Source of the DNA: an uncultured Faecalibacterium sp.
GTDB taxonomy: Bacteria > Bacillota > Clostridia > Oscillospirales > Ruminococcaceae
DNA length: 64,000 nt
Assembly: GCA_937907025.1 (NCBI GenBank)
Contig: CALESJ010000045.1
Coordinates: forward strand, 124,001 to 188,000
Direction of reading: 5' to 3'
Under the pieces are notes generated by a model that ran no database searches, was not told the origin of the DNA, and saw only the letters and a program-made list of their open reading frames with translations. Position numbers and translations under genes: made by a program. Below are positions 54,167 through 63,586 of the stretch, piece after piece. The first letter of the stretch is position 1, and each line of letters opens with the position of its first letter.

Positions 54167-54246
54167 ACGTAATCTACTTCATAGATTTTGCGGGAAATTC
54201 ACATTCTTCCGGAAGAGTGAACATCGGCTGCGCTATGAAGCGACCT

Positions 54247-56859
54247 TTAGAGCCTGTGCGTGCCAGCAGATAGCATTCGTGTTCTTCCGTCCGGAAGGTG
54301 AATGTGTGCTGTGATATTGGTGGGAATGGTGAATTCGTAGGTGACCGTATCTCCTTCATACCGCCAGCCGCTTTCGATTCGGCCTGCAGGCGAATCATAA
54401 ACAGCTTTGGCGTACCCCAGCGCTTTGTGCGGAGTGGGAGCAATGGTCAGTTGACCGTCCGTGAAGTGAATGCCGCAGACGCCCCCGAACAGCCAGCCGC
54501 AGATAGCACCGTAGGAGTAGTGGTTCAGGGATTCGTGTGGTTTGCCCTCGGCGTCAATGCCGGTCCAGGTTTCCCACATCGTGTTGGCTCCTTTGTTTAC
54601 CTCATACAGCCAGCCCGGAGCCTCCGGCTGCAGCAGCAGGCGGTAAGCGGTATCAATGTAACCGTATTGGGCCAGCACACCGCACAGGAAGGGGGTGGAG
54701 AGAAATCCGGTGTTCAGATGGCAGCCGTTATCTACCACCATCTGGTTTAAAGTGGCGGCAGCCGCCCGGCTCTCCTCCTCACCCAGCAGGGCAAAGGCAA
54801 TGGCCCGGACGTATTCACACTGGCGGTCCGAGTGAATGACGCCGTTCTCTGTGAAAGCTGCACGGTAGGCCTTTACGGCCTTATCGGCGGTAGCACGGTA
54901 AGCTTCGGCTTCTTCCTGCCGCCCCAGTACGGCCGCAATTTCGGCCAGCAACCGGCCGGAGTAGGCCAGGTACGCTGTACCTACGCTCTTGCGGGGATTG
55001 GCCATGGCCTGCATGGGTGTCACCCCGGGTTCGCACCACTCGCCGTAGTCCAGGCCGTTGAGCACCGTGTATTTGGCATACTCGCCGCTCTGTTGCTCTT
55101 CCGTGGTCTGCTGGGCCCGGCCCAGCAAAAAGGCATACCACCGCTGCATCATCTCATAGTTGTCGGCCAGTATGCGGCGGTCACCGGTGCGCTTATAGAG
55201 AGCGTAGGGCACCAAAATGGCGGCGTCCCCCCAGCCGGCGGACATGCACAGCATGGGTGTCATATACCCGGGGCGGCTGTTGGGCGGGGCAATGTTGGCC
55301 ATCCGTCCGTCAGGGTACTGGTTCAGACGGCATTCCTTCAGCCACTTGGCAACCACCGGGTAGCAGTCCATCAGGGTCAGACCGGTCTCAATAAAGACGC
55401 CCATGTCTCCGGTCCAGCCCGCCCGTTCCCGGGTGGGGCAGTCGGTAGGAATGTCGCAGAAGTTGCCTTTCTGGCTCCAGATGCTGTTGGCTACCAGCCG
55501 GTTTACCGCTTTGTTCCCGCAGGTGAAAGAGCCGGTGACCGCCATATCGGAGTAGACTGCATGGGCGGTGAACACCGCCCCGGTCAGGTCTGCATCCGTC
55601 TCTACTTTGGCGTACTGAAAGCCCATGATGGTGAAGCTAGGCTTCCAGTGGTTTACCCCTTCCTTGCAGATCAGTTCCAGCATCTGGGCGGTGCCGCCCT
55701 CTTTGTGGCGGCTGCGGTCCTGGAAGTTCTCCTGGGTGAAGTTGCCGTTTTCATCCAGCGTTTCACCACAGGTCAGCAGGACTTTCTGTCCCGCATGAGC
55801 GGTAAGGGTCATCTCCACATAGCCAGCAATGTTCTGGCCGAAATCCAGCACGGTTTCTCCGTTGGGGGCGGTGAACAGCCGCCCGGGAAACGCCTCTCTC
55901 TCCCGGATGGGAACCGTATTCATGCCGGTGACAGGCAGGGCATCGCGGTAGGTTCGCACTTCGTGCCAGCCGGAAAGAGAACCTTCCAGCCGGGCGTCAT
56001 ACACTTCGCCCTGCTGTAAATCATTCTGGCGGATGGGGCCCTGCTGGGTGGCCTGCATGGTATCGTCCGAAACACAGACCACTTTGCCATCAACCTCCAA
56101 CTGGAAGAGAACGCCCAGTGTATCGCCAAAGAGGTTGCGGTCACCGTCTACGCCGCTGGTGCTGCGGTACCAGCCATCGCCCAAGGCGATCAGCAGCTCG
56201 TTTTCCCCCTCCCGCAGAAGATCTGTCACGTCGTAGGTCTGGGCGCCTAGGTGCTTGTCAGCGGTAAAACTGCCGGGAGCCAGCACCATATCGCCCACCC
56301 GTACATCGTTGAGCCAGGCTGCGTATAGCCCTTTGGCGGTGATGTACAGCCGTCCGCGACCGGACGAGGCGGTGAAGTTTTTTCGCAGATACGAGGCCGG
56401 ACGGTGGGGCTGGTAGGGCTCCGCCGCACCCTTGCCGGCGGCCTCTTTCTCGGCCTGCTTGCGCTCCCAGTTGGGGCGGGCAAAGGCGTTGATGGCGTCG
56501 TCACCGGGAATATCCAACGGTGCAGTCTCAGGGGCAACCCACAGCCCCTGCCATTCCCCGGTGGAAAGTCCCGTCTCAAACCGGGCCTCGCTCCAGGGGC
56601 CGGGACAGTTATTTTCGTCCCACAGCCGGACCTTCCAGTTGCCCCGGACCCGGGCCCCTTCTATGGCGGGAGCATCGGCATGCATACTTTGGCTTGCCAC
56701 CTTGCCGCTTTCCCAGACAAGGGTATCGTCTGCCGTCAGGTGGATCTCATAAGCGGTCTGGCGCAATCCGCCGGTGCATTGCCAGGATAAAAACAATGGG
56801 CCGCCATCCATTCCAAGAGGGGCCGTCAGGTGATTGGTTTGAAGATTGGTTGCTTGCAC
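54247..56859 (-). CDS. Alpha-L-rhamnosidase (GH78)
   Basis: 870 residues from a GTG start (AAAGGA about 10 bases upstream). Order: N-terminal immunoglobulin-like domain, two lectin-like rhamnosidase N-domains (ASYLRKNFTASSGRGRLYIT, RLFTAPNGETVLDFGQNIAG), then the (alpha/alpha)6 domain with the signature PTDCPTRERAGWTGDMGVFI, GWGDAAILVPYALYKRTGD and GANTMWETWTGIDAEGKPHE, which include the catalytic Asp/Glu residues. A C-terminal beta domain ends RTRMLSAGTHRL. It releases L-rhamnose from plant glycans or glycosides; no signal peptide, so it acts on imported substrates. Stands alone. Confidence 0.94.
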   Translation of the reverse strand: MQATNLQTNHLTAPLGMDGGPLFLSWQCTGGLRQTAYEIHLTADDTLVWESGKVASQSMHADAPAIEGARVRGNWKVRLWDENNCPGPWSEARFETGLSTGEWQGLWVAPETAPLDIPGDDAINAFARPNWERKQAEKEAAGKGAAEPYQPHRPASYLRKNFTASSGRGRLYITAKGLYAAWLNDVRVGDMVLAPGSFTADKHLGAQTYDVTDLLREGENELLIALGDGWYRSTSGVDGDRNLFGDTLGVLFQLEVDGKVVCVSDDTMQATQQGPIRQNDLQQGEVYDARLEGSLSGWHEVRTYRDALPVTGMNTVPIREREAFPGRLFTAPNGETVLDFGQNIAGYVEMTLTAHAGQKVLLTCGETLDENGNFTQENFQDRSRHKEGGTAQMLELICKEGVNHWKPSFTIMGFQYAKVETDADLTGAVFTAHAVYSDMAVTGSFTCGNKAVNRLVANSIWSQKGNFCDIPTDCPTRERAGWTGDMGVFIETGLTLMDCYPVVAKWLKECRLNQYPDGRMANIAPPNSRPGYMTPMLCMSAGWGDAAILVPYALYKRTGDRRILADNYEMMQRWYAFLLGRAQQTTEEQQSGEYAKYTVLNGLDYGEWCEPGVTPMQAMANPRKSVGTAYLAYSGRLLAEIAAVLGRQEEAEAYRATADKAVKAYRAAFTENGVIHSDRQCEYVRAIAFALLGEEESRAAAATLNQMVVDNGCHLNTGFLSTPFLCGVLAQYGYIDTAYRLLLQPEAPGWLYEVNKGANTMWETWTGIDAEGKPHESLNHYSYGAICGWLFGGVCGIHFTDGQLTIAPTPHKALGYAKAVYDSPAGRIESGWRYEGDTVTYEFTIPTNITAHIHLPDGRTRMLSAGTHRL

Positions 56860-56978
56860 GGTTCTGCAGTCCTTTCCCTTTCAGATTGTTTTCATTATAG
56901 CGAAAAAACAGGGATTATACGGGATGATAATTTGGAATGTGGGGTGAATTTTCATGCAATATAAAGACTGTTGCAAAT

Positions 56979-57020
56979 GAAAAGCCCGGGCAGCATTTTG
57001 AAAACAAAATGTGCCGGGCT
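56979..57020 (-). terminator. Terminator of the MATE gene
   Basis: On the minus strand AGCCCGGCACATTTTG pairs with CAAAATGCTGCCCGGGCT (bulged) followed by TTTT. It lies 34 bases after the MATE stop codon. Confidence 0.8.
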
Positions 57021-57053
57021 CTTTGGGACGTGAAGATAACACGTTGGGGCGCT

Positions 57054-58409
57054 TTATGGACAGGTTCGAGGCCGGATGCTGCTCGTCAATTTATGCCAGA
57101 CCATAATAAAGAGCAGCAGAGCAATGGCTGCACTGAACAGGTCGGTGGCGGCACGGGCAGCCGCCAGGCCGGGCAGCCTCAGCAGATGGTGGAACCCGTA
57201 CAGGGCCGGAACCAGCAGCACGCCCTGGCGCAGGGCGGAAAGCAGGGTGGCACTGCCGGCATAGCCGGCGGCCTGCAGGAAATTGATGCCCAGATAGTAC
57301 AGGCCTAGCAGCGGACTGCCTGCCAGCAGCCAGGGAAGAAGCTGGCGAGCCAGGGCCGCTGCCTCAGGATCGGATAAAAACAGTCCAATCAGTGGCCGCT
57401 GTGCCAGCAGGCAGAACAGAGAAAACAGGGTGCCAAAACCTACGGTCAGGCCCAAACTTCTGGTCAGGACTGCCCGAAGCCGGGGCAGATTCCGTCCGCC
57501 CACATTATAGGAAAGCAATGGCTGCAATCCCATACAGATGCCCATCTGGACCAGGGTCACGACCATGGCGGATTTGTCGGCGGCTGCCATGGCAGCCAGG
57601 GCGTTGGTGCCGTAAGCAGCCAACAGACGATTGCTGAAACTGCCGGCCAGACCACTCAGCAGACTGCTTACCCCATTGGGCAGGCCCAGAGTCAGGACCC
57701 GCCCCAGCCGGGTGGGGCAGCGCAGGGCATCGGCAGGTCGCAGACTCAGGGCATCAGAACGGCAAAGAATGTGGTGAAGGTAAAGCCCGCTGGCCACCAG
57801 ATTGCCCAGCATGGTGGCTGCGGCAGCTCCGGCAATGTTCCAGCCGAAGGCCAGGATGAAAAGCGGGTCCAGCAGGATATTGGTAAGGCTTCCGGCCAGG
57901 TTGCCCACCAGTCCCCGGCGGATGGCGCCGTCTGCCCGCAGCAGGGTGGCTGCGGAAACTGAGAAGATCATGGCCGGGGCACCCAGAGCCAGGATGCGCA
58001 GGTAATGGGTAGCGTAAGGCAGGATCTCGGCATTGGTGCCCAGCAAATACAAAATCGGTTCACAGAACAGATTCAGTACCACGGCCAGGAGTACGCCGGT
58101 CAGAAGGCCACACCAACCGCAAAGGCTGGAAACGCACCGGGCGTCCTGACGGTCGCCAGCGCCCAAAGAACCGGCCACCACGGCACAACCGCCCATGCCC
58201 AGCACAGTGGCACCGGCAGAAGCCAGGGTGAAAACAGGCCCCACCACCGCCACCGCCGCGGTCAGGGCGGTATCCTGCAGCAATCCGATAAAAAACAGGT
58301 CGGTCATATTATAGATGATCATGACCAGAACCGATAGGACAGAGGGGCCCACCAGCGCACCGATAGCCTGCCAGACAGGCGCCTCTTTGAACAGCCGTTC
58401 GCTCTGCAC
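57054..58409 (-). CDS. MATE-family efflux transporter
   Basis: 451 residues from a GTG with AAAGGAGG. Twelve hydrophobic segments in two halves, each with the MATE pattern: PSVLSVLVMIIYNMTDLFFI, ASAGATVLGMGGCAVVAGSL in the first half, and LGLPNGVSSLLSGLAGSFSN, MAAADKSAMVVTLVQMGICM and GLQPLLSYNVGGRNLPRLRA in the second. MATE pumps export drugs or metabolites using Na+ or H+. It is divergent from a TetR-type regulator with shared promoter DNA, so that regulator probably controls it. Confidence 0.92.
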   Translation of the reverse strand: MQSERLFKEAPVWQAIGALVGPSVLSVLVMIIYNMTDLFFIGLLQDTALTAAVAVVGPVFTLASAGATVLGMGGCAVVAGSLGAGDRQDARCVSSLCGWCGLLTGVLLAVVLNLFCEPILYLLGTNAEILPYATHYLRILALGAPAMIFSVSAATLLRADGAIRRGLVGNLAGSLTNILLDPLFILAFGWNIAGAAAATMLGNLVASGLYLHHILCRSDALSLRPADALRCPTRLGRVLTLGLPNGVSSLLSGLAGSFSNRLLAAYGTNALAAMAAADKSAMVVTLVQMGICMGLQPLLSYNVGGRNLPRLRAVLTRSLGLTVGFGTLFSLFCLLAQRPLIGLFLSDPEAAALARQLLPWLLAGSPLLGLYYLGINFLQAAGYAGSATLLSALRQGVLLVPALYGFHHLLRLPGLAAARAATDLFSAAIALLLFIMVWHKLTSSIRPRTCP

Positions 58410-58449
58410 AGAAAGTCCTCCTTTTAAAAGAACGCATGATGATTTTGTG

Positions 58450-58507
58450 AACACGTGTTGCTTTTTCTTCTGCCTTTCAGTATACTGAGGAAAAAGAACC
58501 GGCGCAA
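58450..58507. promoter_or_regulatory. Overlapping divergent promoters and operator of the MATE/tetR pair
   Basis: Plus strand: TTGCTT (58458-58463), 17 bases, TATACT (58481-58486), reading toward tetR. Minus strand: TTGCGC (complement of 58502-58507), 17 bases, TATACT (complement of 58479-58484), reading toward the MATE gene. The two -10 boxes share the palindrome CAGTATACTG (58478-58487). A second perfect palindrome, AACACGTGTT, lies at 58450-58459. One dimer at the central palindrome would cover both promoters. Confidence 0.7.
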
Positions 58508-58578
58508 TCAGCAATAGAGCGGCAGCTGTTGCTTTGTGCGACATAAAGCGTCTGGCTGTTGCAAAAAGGAGCACAAAT

Positions 58579-59151
58579 ATGAAAACTGATCCGCGTACCC
58601 GTTATACACGGGAGATCATCACCACCGCCTTCTGGCAACTTCTGCAGCAAAAGCCGATGGAGAAGATTACCGTCAAAGAGGTCTGTACCCTGGCGCAGAT
58701 CAACAGGGGAACCTTTTACCGGCATTTCCGGGATTGTTATGATCTGATGGAACAGTTGGAGGAACAGGCCCTGGAACAGCTGGAAGCAGTCTTGGTGAGT
58801 ACCCGAGACCGGGGTGTGCAGGCGGTTTTGCTTTCCATGCTGCAAAAGCTGCAGAACGACGAGGATTTTCTGGCAGTTCTGGCGCGGCAGAGCCCGGACG
58901 ATGCCTTTCTGCACCGGGTGGTGGGGTGTTGTTTTCACTATATGGACCTGCGGATGGACGCTGGAGAGCGCACCGGGGCGGATGACGGCTGGCGGGGAAT
59001 GCAGAATACCTTTTTGTTTGCGGGGGCTTCCGGGGTGATGTCATACTGGCTGCACAGTGACCGGAAAGCGCCGCCGGAACAGGTGGCGGCGGCCATTGCG
59101 GCGCTGTGTGCCGGAGCGGCCGGCGTGGAGCCGCCAGCATATTCTCTGTAA
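58579..59151 (+). CDS. TetR-family transcriptional regulator
   Basis: 190 residues from an ATG with AAAAAGGAG. The N-terminal helix-turn-helix reads RYTREIITTAFWQLLQQKPM, EKITVKEVCTLAQINRGTFY, RHFRDCYDLMEQLEEQALEQ. The C-terminal part is the helical ligand-binding half of the TetR_C type seen in Firmicutes DhaS-like regulators. It probably represses the divergent MATE gene and itself through the shared promoter palindrome (inferred). Confidence 0.9.
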   Translation: MKTDPRTRYTREIITTAFWQLLQQKPMEKITVKEVCTLAQINRGTFYRHFRDCYDLMEQLEEQALEQLEAVLVSTRDRGVQAVLLSMLQKLQNDEDFLAVLARQSPDDAFLHRVVGCCFHYMDLRMDAGERTGADDGWRGMQNTFLFAGASGVMSYWLHSDRKAPPEQVAAAIAALCAGAAGVEPPAYSL

Positions 59152-59159
59152 AGAAGAAA

Positions 59160-59194
59160 ACAGACAGCGAAGAAGTTCCTTCGCTGTCTGTTTT
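59160..59194 (+). terminator. Terminator between tetR and the convergent AraC gene
   Basis: CAGACAGCGAAG pairs with CTTCGCTGTCTG around a short loop, followed by TTTT. Confidence 0.88.
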
Positions 59195-59216
59195 GATGTG
59201 CTGGAAAAAATAAGTC

Positions 59217-60416
59217 TCATCCACCCCTATACTCTACGGGTGTTTGTCCGGTGACTTCCTGAAAGATCCGGCTGAAATAGTTGCGGGTACTGAAACACAG
59301 GGCGGCAGCAATCTCCTGTACGGTCTGGTCGGTGCTTTTCAGAAGGACCTTTGCCCGCTCAATTTTGGCAAACTTGATGTAGTCATTGATGCAAAGCCCC
59401 GTTTCGGCCTTGAACTTATGGGTCAGGTAATATTCGGTATATCCCACCACGGCTGCCAGATCGGCGGCCCGGATTTTCTGGTCCAGATGCATCTCGATGT
59501 AATCCACACACTGCTGGACCGGACGGCTGAGCTTGGGATTGGTGCGGCATTTGTGTACCCGGCGGATAAAGTCATCGTACATCACCAGGCTCAGCGGATT
59601 CAGATCGTCCAGGGTTTTGGCGGACTCGGCAGTCTGGATATAACTGTCACCCAAAGAGTAGGCCTCCTCGGGAGAGAGCCCGCCCTCAATGGCTGCACGG
59701 CACACCAGGGAGGTGAACACGATCACCGAAATTTTGCTTTGACGCAAGGCGTCATCGCTGTGTACCGGGACACCGGCACTCAAGGTCATGCTGTTGGACA
59801 GTGTCTGTTTGTAGTTCAGATCCCCGGTGCGTACCATCTGTAAAAGACCTTGTTCTGCCATCCAGACCTTGTGGCGGTCATGGGCAGGGGTATAGGTCGG
59901 ATCATAGACTTTGGGCGGAGTTTCGCTGTTGATATCACTGATTTCCAGGTGGATTCCCGTCAGACAATAGTGCATCATCAAGGTGTACCGGTGCAGGATG
60001 GTATTTTGCAGTACAGGAACTTTGGTCAGAACCTGCTGCAGATGCATCGTCCAGGAAACACTGGTTTCCAGATGACTGTAATAGCGCAGGCCCTGTTCAA
60101 TTCCTCGCATGGAAACATCCTGATAGAAGACCGGCCCCATTACCCAGGCACGTTTCAGCTTCCCGTTTTCCTTTTCAAAAGCGACTGCCCACAGGATTCC
60201 CAGGGCGGTTCCCAGCGTAATGGGGGTATCATGGGCGGTACCGTATTCCATCATCTGCTGTTTGCAGCCGAACAGGTCAAAAATACCGGACAGGAAGGCT
60301 TCGTCCGGGCAGTTGCTGCGCAGCAGGTTTCCCTTTTCGTCGTAACACCAGGTGAAAATCGGGCCGCCGCACTTCACCAGCTCTGCCAGCAATGCCATGC
60401 TCTGAAAAACTTCCAT
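59217..60416 (-). CDS. AraC-family regulator of the GH1 locus
   Basis: 399 residues from an ATG with GAGGTGG on the minus strand. The N-terminal 280 residues form an unrecognised sensor region (PIFTWCYDEKGNLLRSNCPD, GILWAVAFEKENGKLKRAWV, MGPVFYQDVSMRGIEQGLRY). The C-terminal 100 residues are a complete AraC DNA-binding domain (RAADLAAVVGYTEYYLTHKF and TVQEIAAALCFSTRNYFSRI, FQEVTGQTPVEYR). It lies 70 bases beyond the GH1 gene in the same direction and probably controls GH1 and the divergent transporter. Confidence 0.9.
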   Translation of the reverse strand: MEVFQSMALLAELVKCGGPIFTWCYDEKGNLLRSNCPDEAFLSGIFDLFGCKQQMMEYGTAHDTPITLGTALGILWAVAFEKENGKLKRAWVMGPVFYQDVSMRGIEQGLRYYSHLETSVSWTMHLQQVLTKVPVLQNTILHRYTLMMHYCLTGIHLEISDINSETPPKVYDPTYTPAHDRHKVWMAEQGLLQMVRTGDLNYKQTLSNSMTLSAGVPVHSDDALRQSKISVIVFTSLVCRAAIEGGLSPEEAYSLGDSYIQTAESAKTLDDLNPLSLVMYDDFIRRVHKCRTNPKLSRPVQQCVDYIEMHLDQKIRAADLAAVVGYTEYYLTHKFKAETGLCINDYIKFAKIERAKVLLKSTDQTVQEIAAALCFSTRNYFSRIFQEVTGQTPVEYRGG

Positions 60417-60486
60417 CGGAACCACCTCGCTTGCCGTTATTATACCATGAAAAACGGGCTGCCGTACAGACAGCCCTTTCTGGCTT

Positions 60487-61788
60487 TTAATCCCCGACGT
60501 AACTGCCCAGCACCGCCAGACTGGGTTTGGGCGTGCGGGCCATGGTGGTTCGGTCCACGGCAATCAGCCCGAAGTTCATGGCAAAACCTTTCTGCCACTC
60601 AAAATTGTCCATCAGGCTCCAGTGGAAGTATCCCTTCACCGGCAGACCGTCGGCTACACAACGCTGCACCCCGGCCAGGGCTTGCTCGATAAAGGCTGCC
60701 CGACGGGTGTCATCGGCGGTGGCAATGCCGTTCTCGGTGACAATCAGGTCTCCGTGGAAGTCCTTGGCTGCCCGGCGCAGTACATGTTCCAGGGCCTGGG
60801 GATAGAATTCATAGTCCATCTGGGTCAGTTCTGCACCTTCGGGGGCGGGCAGCTGGCCGGTGGGGCCGTACAGAGTACGGGTGTAGTTCTGCACGCCCAG
60901 AAAGTCGTCTCCCTGAATATAGGGCAGGTAGTGGGTAAACTCCTCCTTCCAGGCCGCCTCGGCAAAGGGTTCTCCGCCTGGCTGGGCCTGCAGGTCATGG
61001 AGAGAAAGGGTCAGGCCCACCTTTACATGTGGGCAGATGGCCCGGATGGCCTCCCGAGCGGCGGTGTGGGCGCGCATGACCAGCAGATCTCCTTCGGGGG
61101 TACGCTCGCTGACAAAAATTTTGGGCTGCGGGTCCCCAAATACACCGGCGTTTTCAGCGGCGGCATATTTCATGTTCTCCATCATCTTCTGGAAATTCAT
61201 GCCCACCTGCACGGTGCCTTCGGCGGACTTGCCGGCGGCGGCAGCGGTCTTGGCCGCCTGTTCGGCCATCAGGCGGAACCGCTTGGAGATCGCGGCCAGC
61301 TGCAGCCCCATGTTGGCTTCGTTGATGGTGCAGACATAGTGCAGCGCATCGCCCAGCTGTTCCATTACATACGTGACATACCGCTTGAAATAGGAGATGG
61401 TGGACTCGGCCTCCCAGCCGCCTTTGGCGATCAGCCACCTGGGGCTGGTGAAATGCAGCAGGGTCACTACCGGCTCTACCCCATGGGCCTTACAGCAGGC
61501 AATAACCCGGCGGTAATGTTCCATTTCACCGGCATCAAACTTTCCTTCCTCCGGCTCGATGCGCGCCCACTCAATGGAAAAGCGGTAGGCGTTAAGTCCG
61601 GCTTCGGCAAGCAATCGGATATCTTCCTCATATCGGTTATAATGGTCGCAGGCGATGCCACTTGGTTCTGTAAAGCTGGAGTGGGGCAGCTGTTCCTGGG
61701 CCCAGTAGTCGGAATGGATGTTGTTTCCTTCCACCTGGTGGGCCGCAGTGGCAGCACCCACCAGAAATCCTTTTGCAAATTTCTGCAT
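60487..61788 (-). CDS. GH1 beta-glucosidase-type enzyme
   Basis: 433 residues from an ATG with AAAGGAGG. FLVGAATAAHQVEGNNIHSD, NRYEEDIRLLAEAGLNAYRF, SIEWARIEPEEGKFD, VCTINEANMGLQ (acid/base Glu in NEA), LIVTENGIATADDTRR (nucleophile Glu in TENG) and FHWSLMDNFEWQKGF are the GH1 blocks. It hydrolyses beta-glucosides or beta-galactosides in the cytoplasm. No sugar-phosphate-binding signature was obvious and the neighbouring transporter is not a PTS, so the substrate is probably unphosphorylated. Confidence 0.93.
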   Translation of the reverse strand: MQKFAKGFLVGAATAAHQVEGNNIHSDYWAQEQLPHSSFTEPSGIACDHYNRYEEDIRLLAEAGLNAYRFSIEWARIEPEEGKFDAGEMEHYRRVIACCKAHGVEPVVTLLHFTSPRWLIAKGGWEAESTISYFKRYVTYVMEQLGDALHYVCTINEANMGLQLAAISKRFRLMAEQAAKTAAAAGKSAEGTVQVGMNFQKMMENMKYAAAENAGVFGDPQPKIFVSERTPEGDLLVMRAHTAAREAIRAICPHVKVGLTLSLHDLQAQPGGEPFAEAAWKEEFTHYLPYIQGDDFLGVQNYTRTLYGPTGQLPAPEGAELTQMDYEFYPQALEHVLRRAAKDFHGDLIVTENGIATADDTRRAAFIEQALAGVQRCVADGLPVKGYFHWSLMDNFEWQKGFAMNFGLIAVDRTTMARTPKPSLAVLGSYVGD

Positions 61789-62027
61789 GGATAATCCTCC
61801 TTTTATTATCGAAACATCAAAGTCCATTTGCTTGTCCGTATCATACCATACCTGTCGGATTCTTATGGTGTAAAAATTGAAAATAAGGGGTAAAAAATAG
61901 ATTGTACAGGGAAATTACATGAATAATTGCACCAATTTGTTGAAAATTGACTCTTCTTGGCGATGACGGTCTGTTATAGTGAGAGCACAAATAAAACCGC
62001 TGCACACTTTTAAGGAGGAAAAACCGT
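61789..62027. promoter_or_regulatory. Divergent control region of the GH1 and GPH transporter genes
   Basis: 239 AT-rich bases. TATAGT at 61975-61980 is a good -10 for the transporter, but the expected -35 position (61952-61957, TCTTCT) is poor, which fits an activator-dependent promoter of the AraC kind. No clear promoter was seen on the other strand. Confidence 0.45.
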
Positions 62028-63515
62028 ATGGCAAAAAAACATCTCAGCGCCAGCGAAATCGACGGCGTCCAGTACCGCCGCGCCAAGCTCTGGCAAATTA
62101 TCTGCTACGCCTGCAATGGCCTTGTGGGTATGAGCGTTTACTCTCTGATTGGTATGGCCAGCTATTCGGCCAGTATCGGGTACGGCATCACAACCGCCGC
62201 AGTGGGCATTATCCTGACCTGCTCCCGTATTCTGGACGCGATCACCGACCCACTTCTGGCCTTTGTGTATGACCGGGTCAACACCCGATTCGGCAAGCTG
62301 CGTATTTTGCTGGTGGTTGGCTATCTCATTGAGGCGGCTGCCCTCTACGGTATGTTCACCGGCTTCTCTTCCAAAGGATTGGGTCTGCCGGTCTTTGTTT
62401 TGCTCTATGTGGGCTACGTCATTGGCTACACCGTTACCAACATGACAGCCCAGACCATCCCCGCCATCATGACCAACGACCCCACCCAGCGCCCCACCAT
62501 CGGCGTCTGGACTACCGCTTTCAATTATCTGGTGCCCATGGCCATGTCCATGGTGATGAACGTAGTGCTGCTGCCCAAGTTCGGCGGCCAGTACAACCAG
62601 GCCTTCCTCTCTGCTGCCTGCGCCATCACGCTGGTCGTGGCCGCAGTGGGCACCCTGCTGGTCTGCCTGGGCGTATCCTCGTACGACAAGCCCGAAACTT
62701 TTCTGGGAACCAAGAAGTCTGAGCCGCTGAAAATGGGGGATATTATCGAAGTGCTGATGCACAACAAACCTCTGCAATGCTACATTGCCTCCAACGCCTC
62801 GGACAAATTGGCCCAGCAAGTGGCCAGTCAGGCCGTCATCAACACCCTGTTCAACGGCATCATCATCGGCAACATGGGCCTGGCCACCATCCTGACGGTC
62901 ATCAGTATGGTGCCCTCCATCTTCTTTGCAGCCTTTGGTGCCAAATATGTGGGCAAGCACGGCAGCAAGAAGGGAATTGTGACCTGGACATATGTCAGCA
63001 TGGCCATCACGGTGGTATTGGTGGTCTTTTTCCTGTCCATCGACCCGACTCGAATTGGCGTCATAGGCAGTTCTGAAATGATCATCAATACAGTACTGAA
63101 CCTGTTGCTCAACGGTTCCAACATGTGCATTACTACCTCCAATACCTCTTACATGGCCGATGCTATCGACTTTGAGCTGGATCGCTCCGGCCGGTACATC
63201 CCGGCGGTTGTTTCCGGCACTTACAGCCTGGTGGACAAGCTCATTACCTCCTTCGCGGCGGTCATTGCTACCGGTGCTGTGGCGCTGCTGGGTTACACCA
63301 CCACCATGCCTCAGCCCACCGATCCCTGCACCACCTCCATCTTCTGGATGGCCATGTTCCTCAAGTTTGGCCTGCCCATCATCGGATGGATCATTACCTT
63401 GGTGGCTATGCGCGACTGCCCTCTGACCAAGGAAGAGATGGTCCATGTACAGAAGCGCATCGCTGAAAAGAAAGCCGCTGCCCGGGCCGAGCTTTTTGCC
63501 GAACAGTTGAAGTAA
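62028..63515 (+). CDS. GPH-family glycoside:cation symporter (MelB-like)
   Basis: 495 residues after AAGGAGGAAAAA. Twelve membrane segments; the N-terminal block SRILDAITDPLLAFVYDRVN followed by TRFGKLRILLVVG is the glycoside-pentoside-hexuronide transporter signature (cation-binding Asp residues). It imports a disaccharide or glycoside with Na+ or H+. Flanked by GH1 and GH2 enzymes, it likely brings in beta-linked disaccharides (inferred). Confidence 0.92.
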   Translation: MAKKHLSASEIDGVQYRRAKLWQIICYACNGLVGMSVYSLIGMASYSASIGYGITTAAVGIILTCSRILDAITDPLLAFVYDRVNTRFGKLRILLVVGYLIEAAALYGMFTGFSSKGLGLPVFVLLYVGYVIGYTVTNMTAQTIPAIMTNDPTQRPTIGVWTTAFNYLVPMAMSMVMNVVLLPKFGGQYNQAFLSAACAITLVVAAVGTLLVCLGVSSYDKPETFLGTKKSEPLKMGDIIEVLMHNKPLQCYIASNASDKLAQQVASQAVINTLFNGIIIGNMGLATILTVISMVPSIFFAAFGAKYVGKHGSKKGIVTWTYVSMAITVVLVVFFLSIDPTRIGVIGSSEMIINTVLNLLLNGSNMCITTSNTSYMADAIDFELDRSGRYIPAVVSGTYSLVDKLITSFAAVIATGAVALLGYTTTMPQPTDPCTTSIFWMAMFLKFGLPIIGWIITLVAMRDCPLTKEEMVHVQKRIAEKKAAARAELFAEQLK

Positions 63516-63523
63516 ACCCACAC

Positions 63524-63557
63524 AAAAACCGAAAGGGTTTGCCCCTTTCGGTTTTTT
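63524..63557 (+). terminator. Terminator after the GPH transporter gene
   Basis: AAAAACCGAAAGGG pairs with CCCTTTCGGTTTTTT around a short loop with a T-run of six. The stem also has an A-run on its left side. Some transcripts may pass it into the GH2 gene 30 bases on. Confidence 0.88.
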
Positions 63558-63586
63558 GCCCTAAGACCGGAGAAGGAGTGTTTTCC

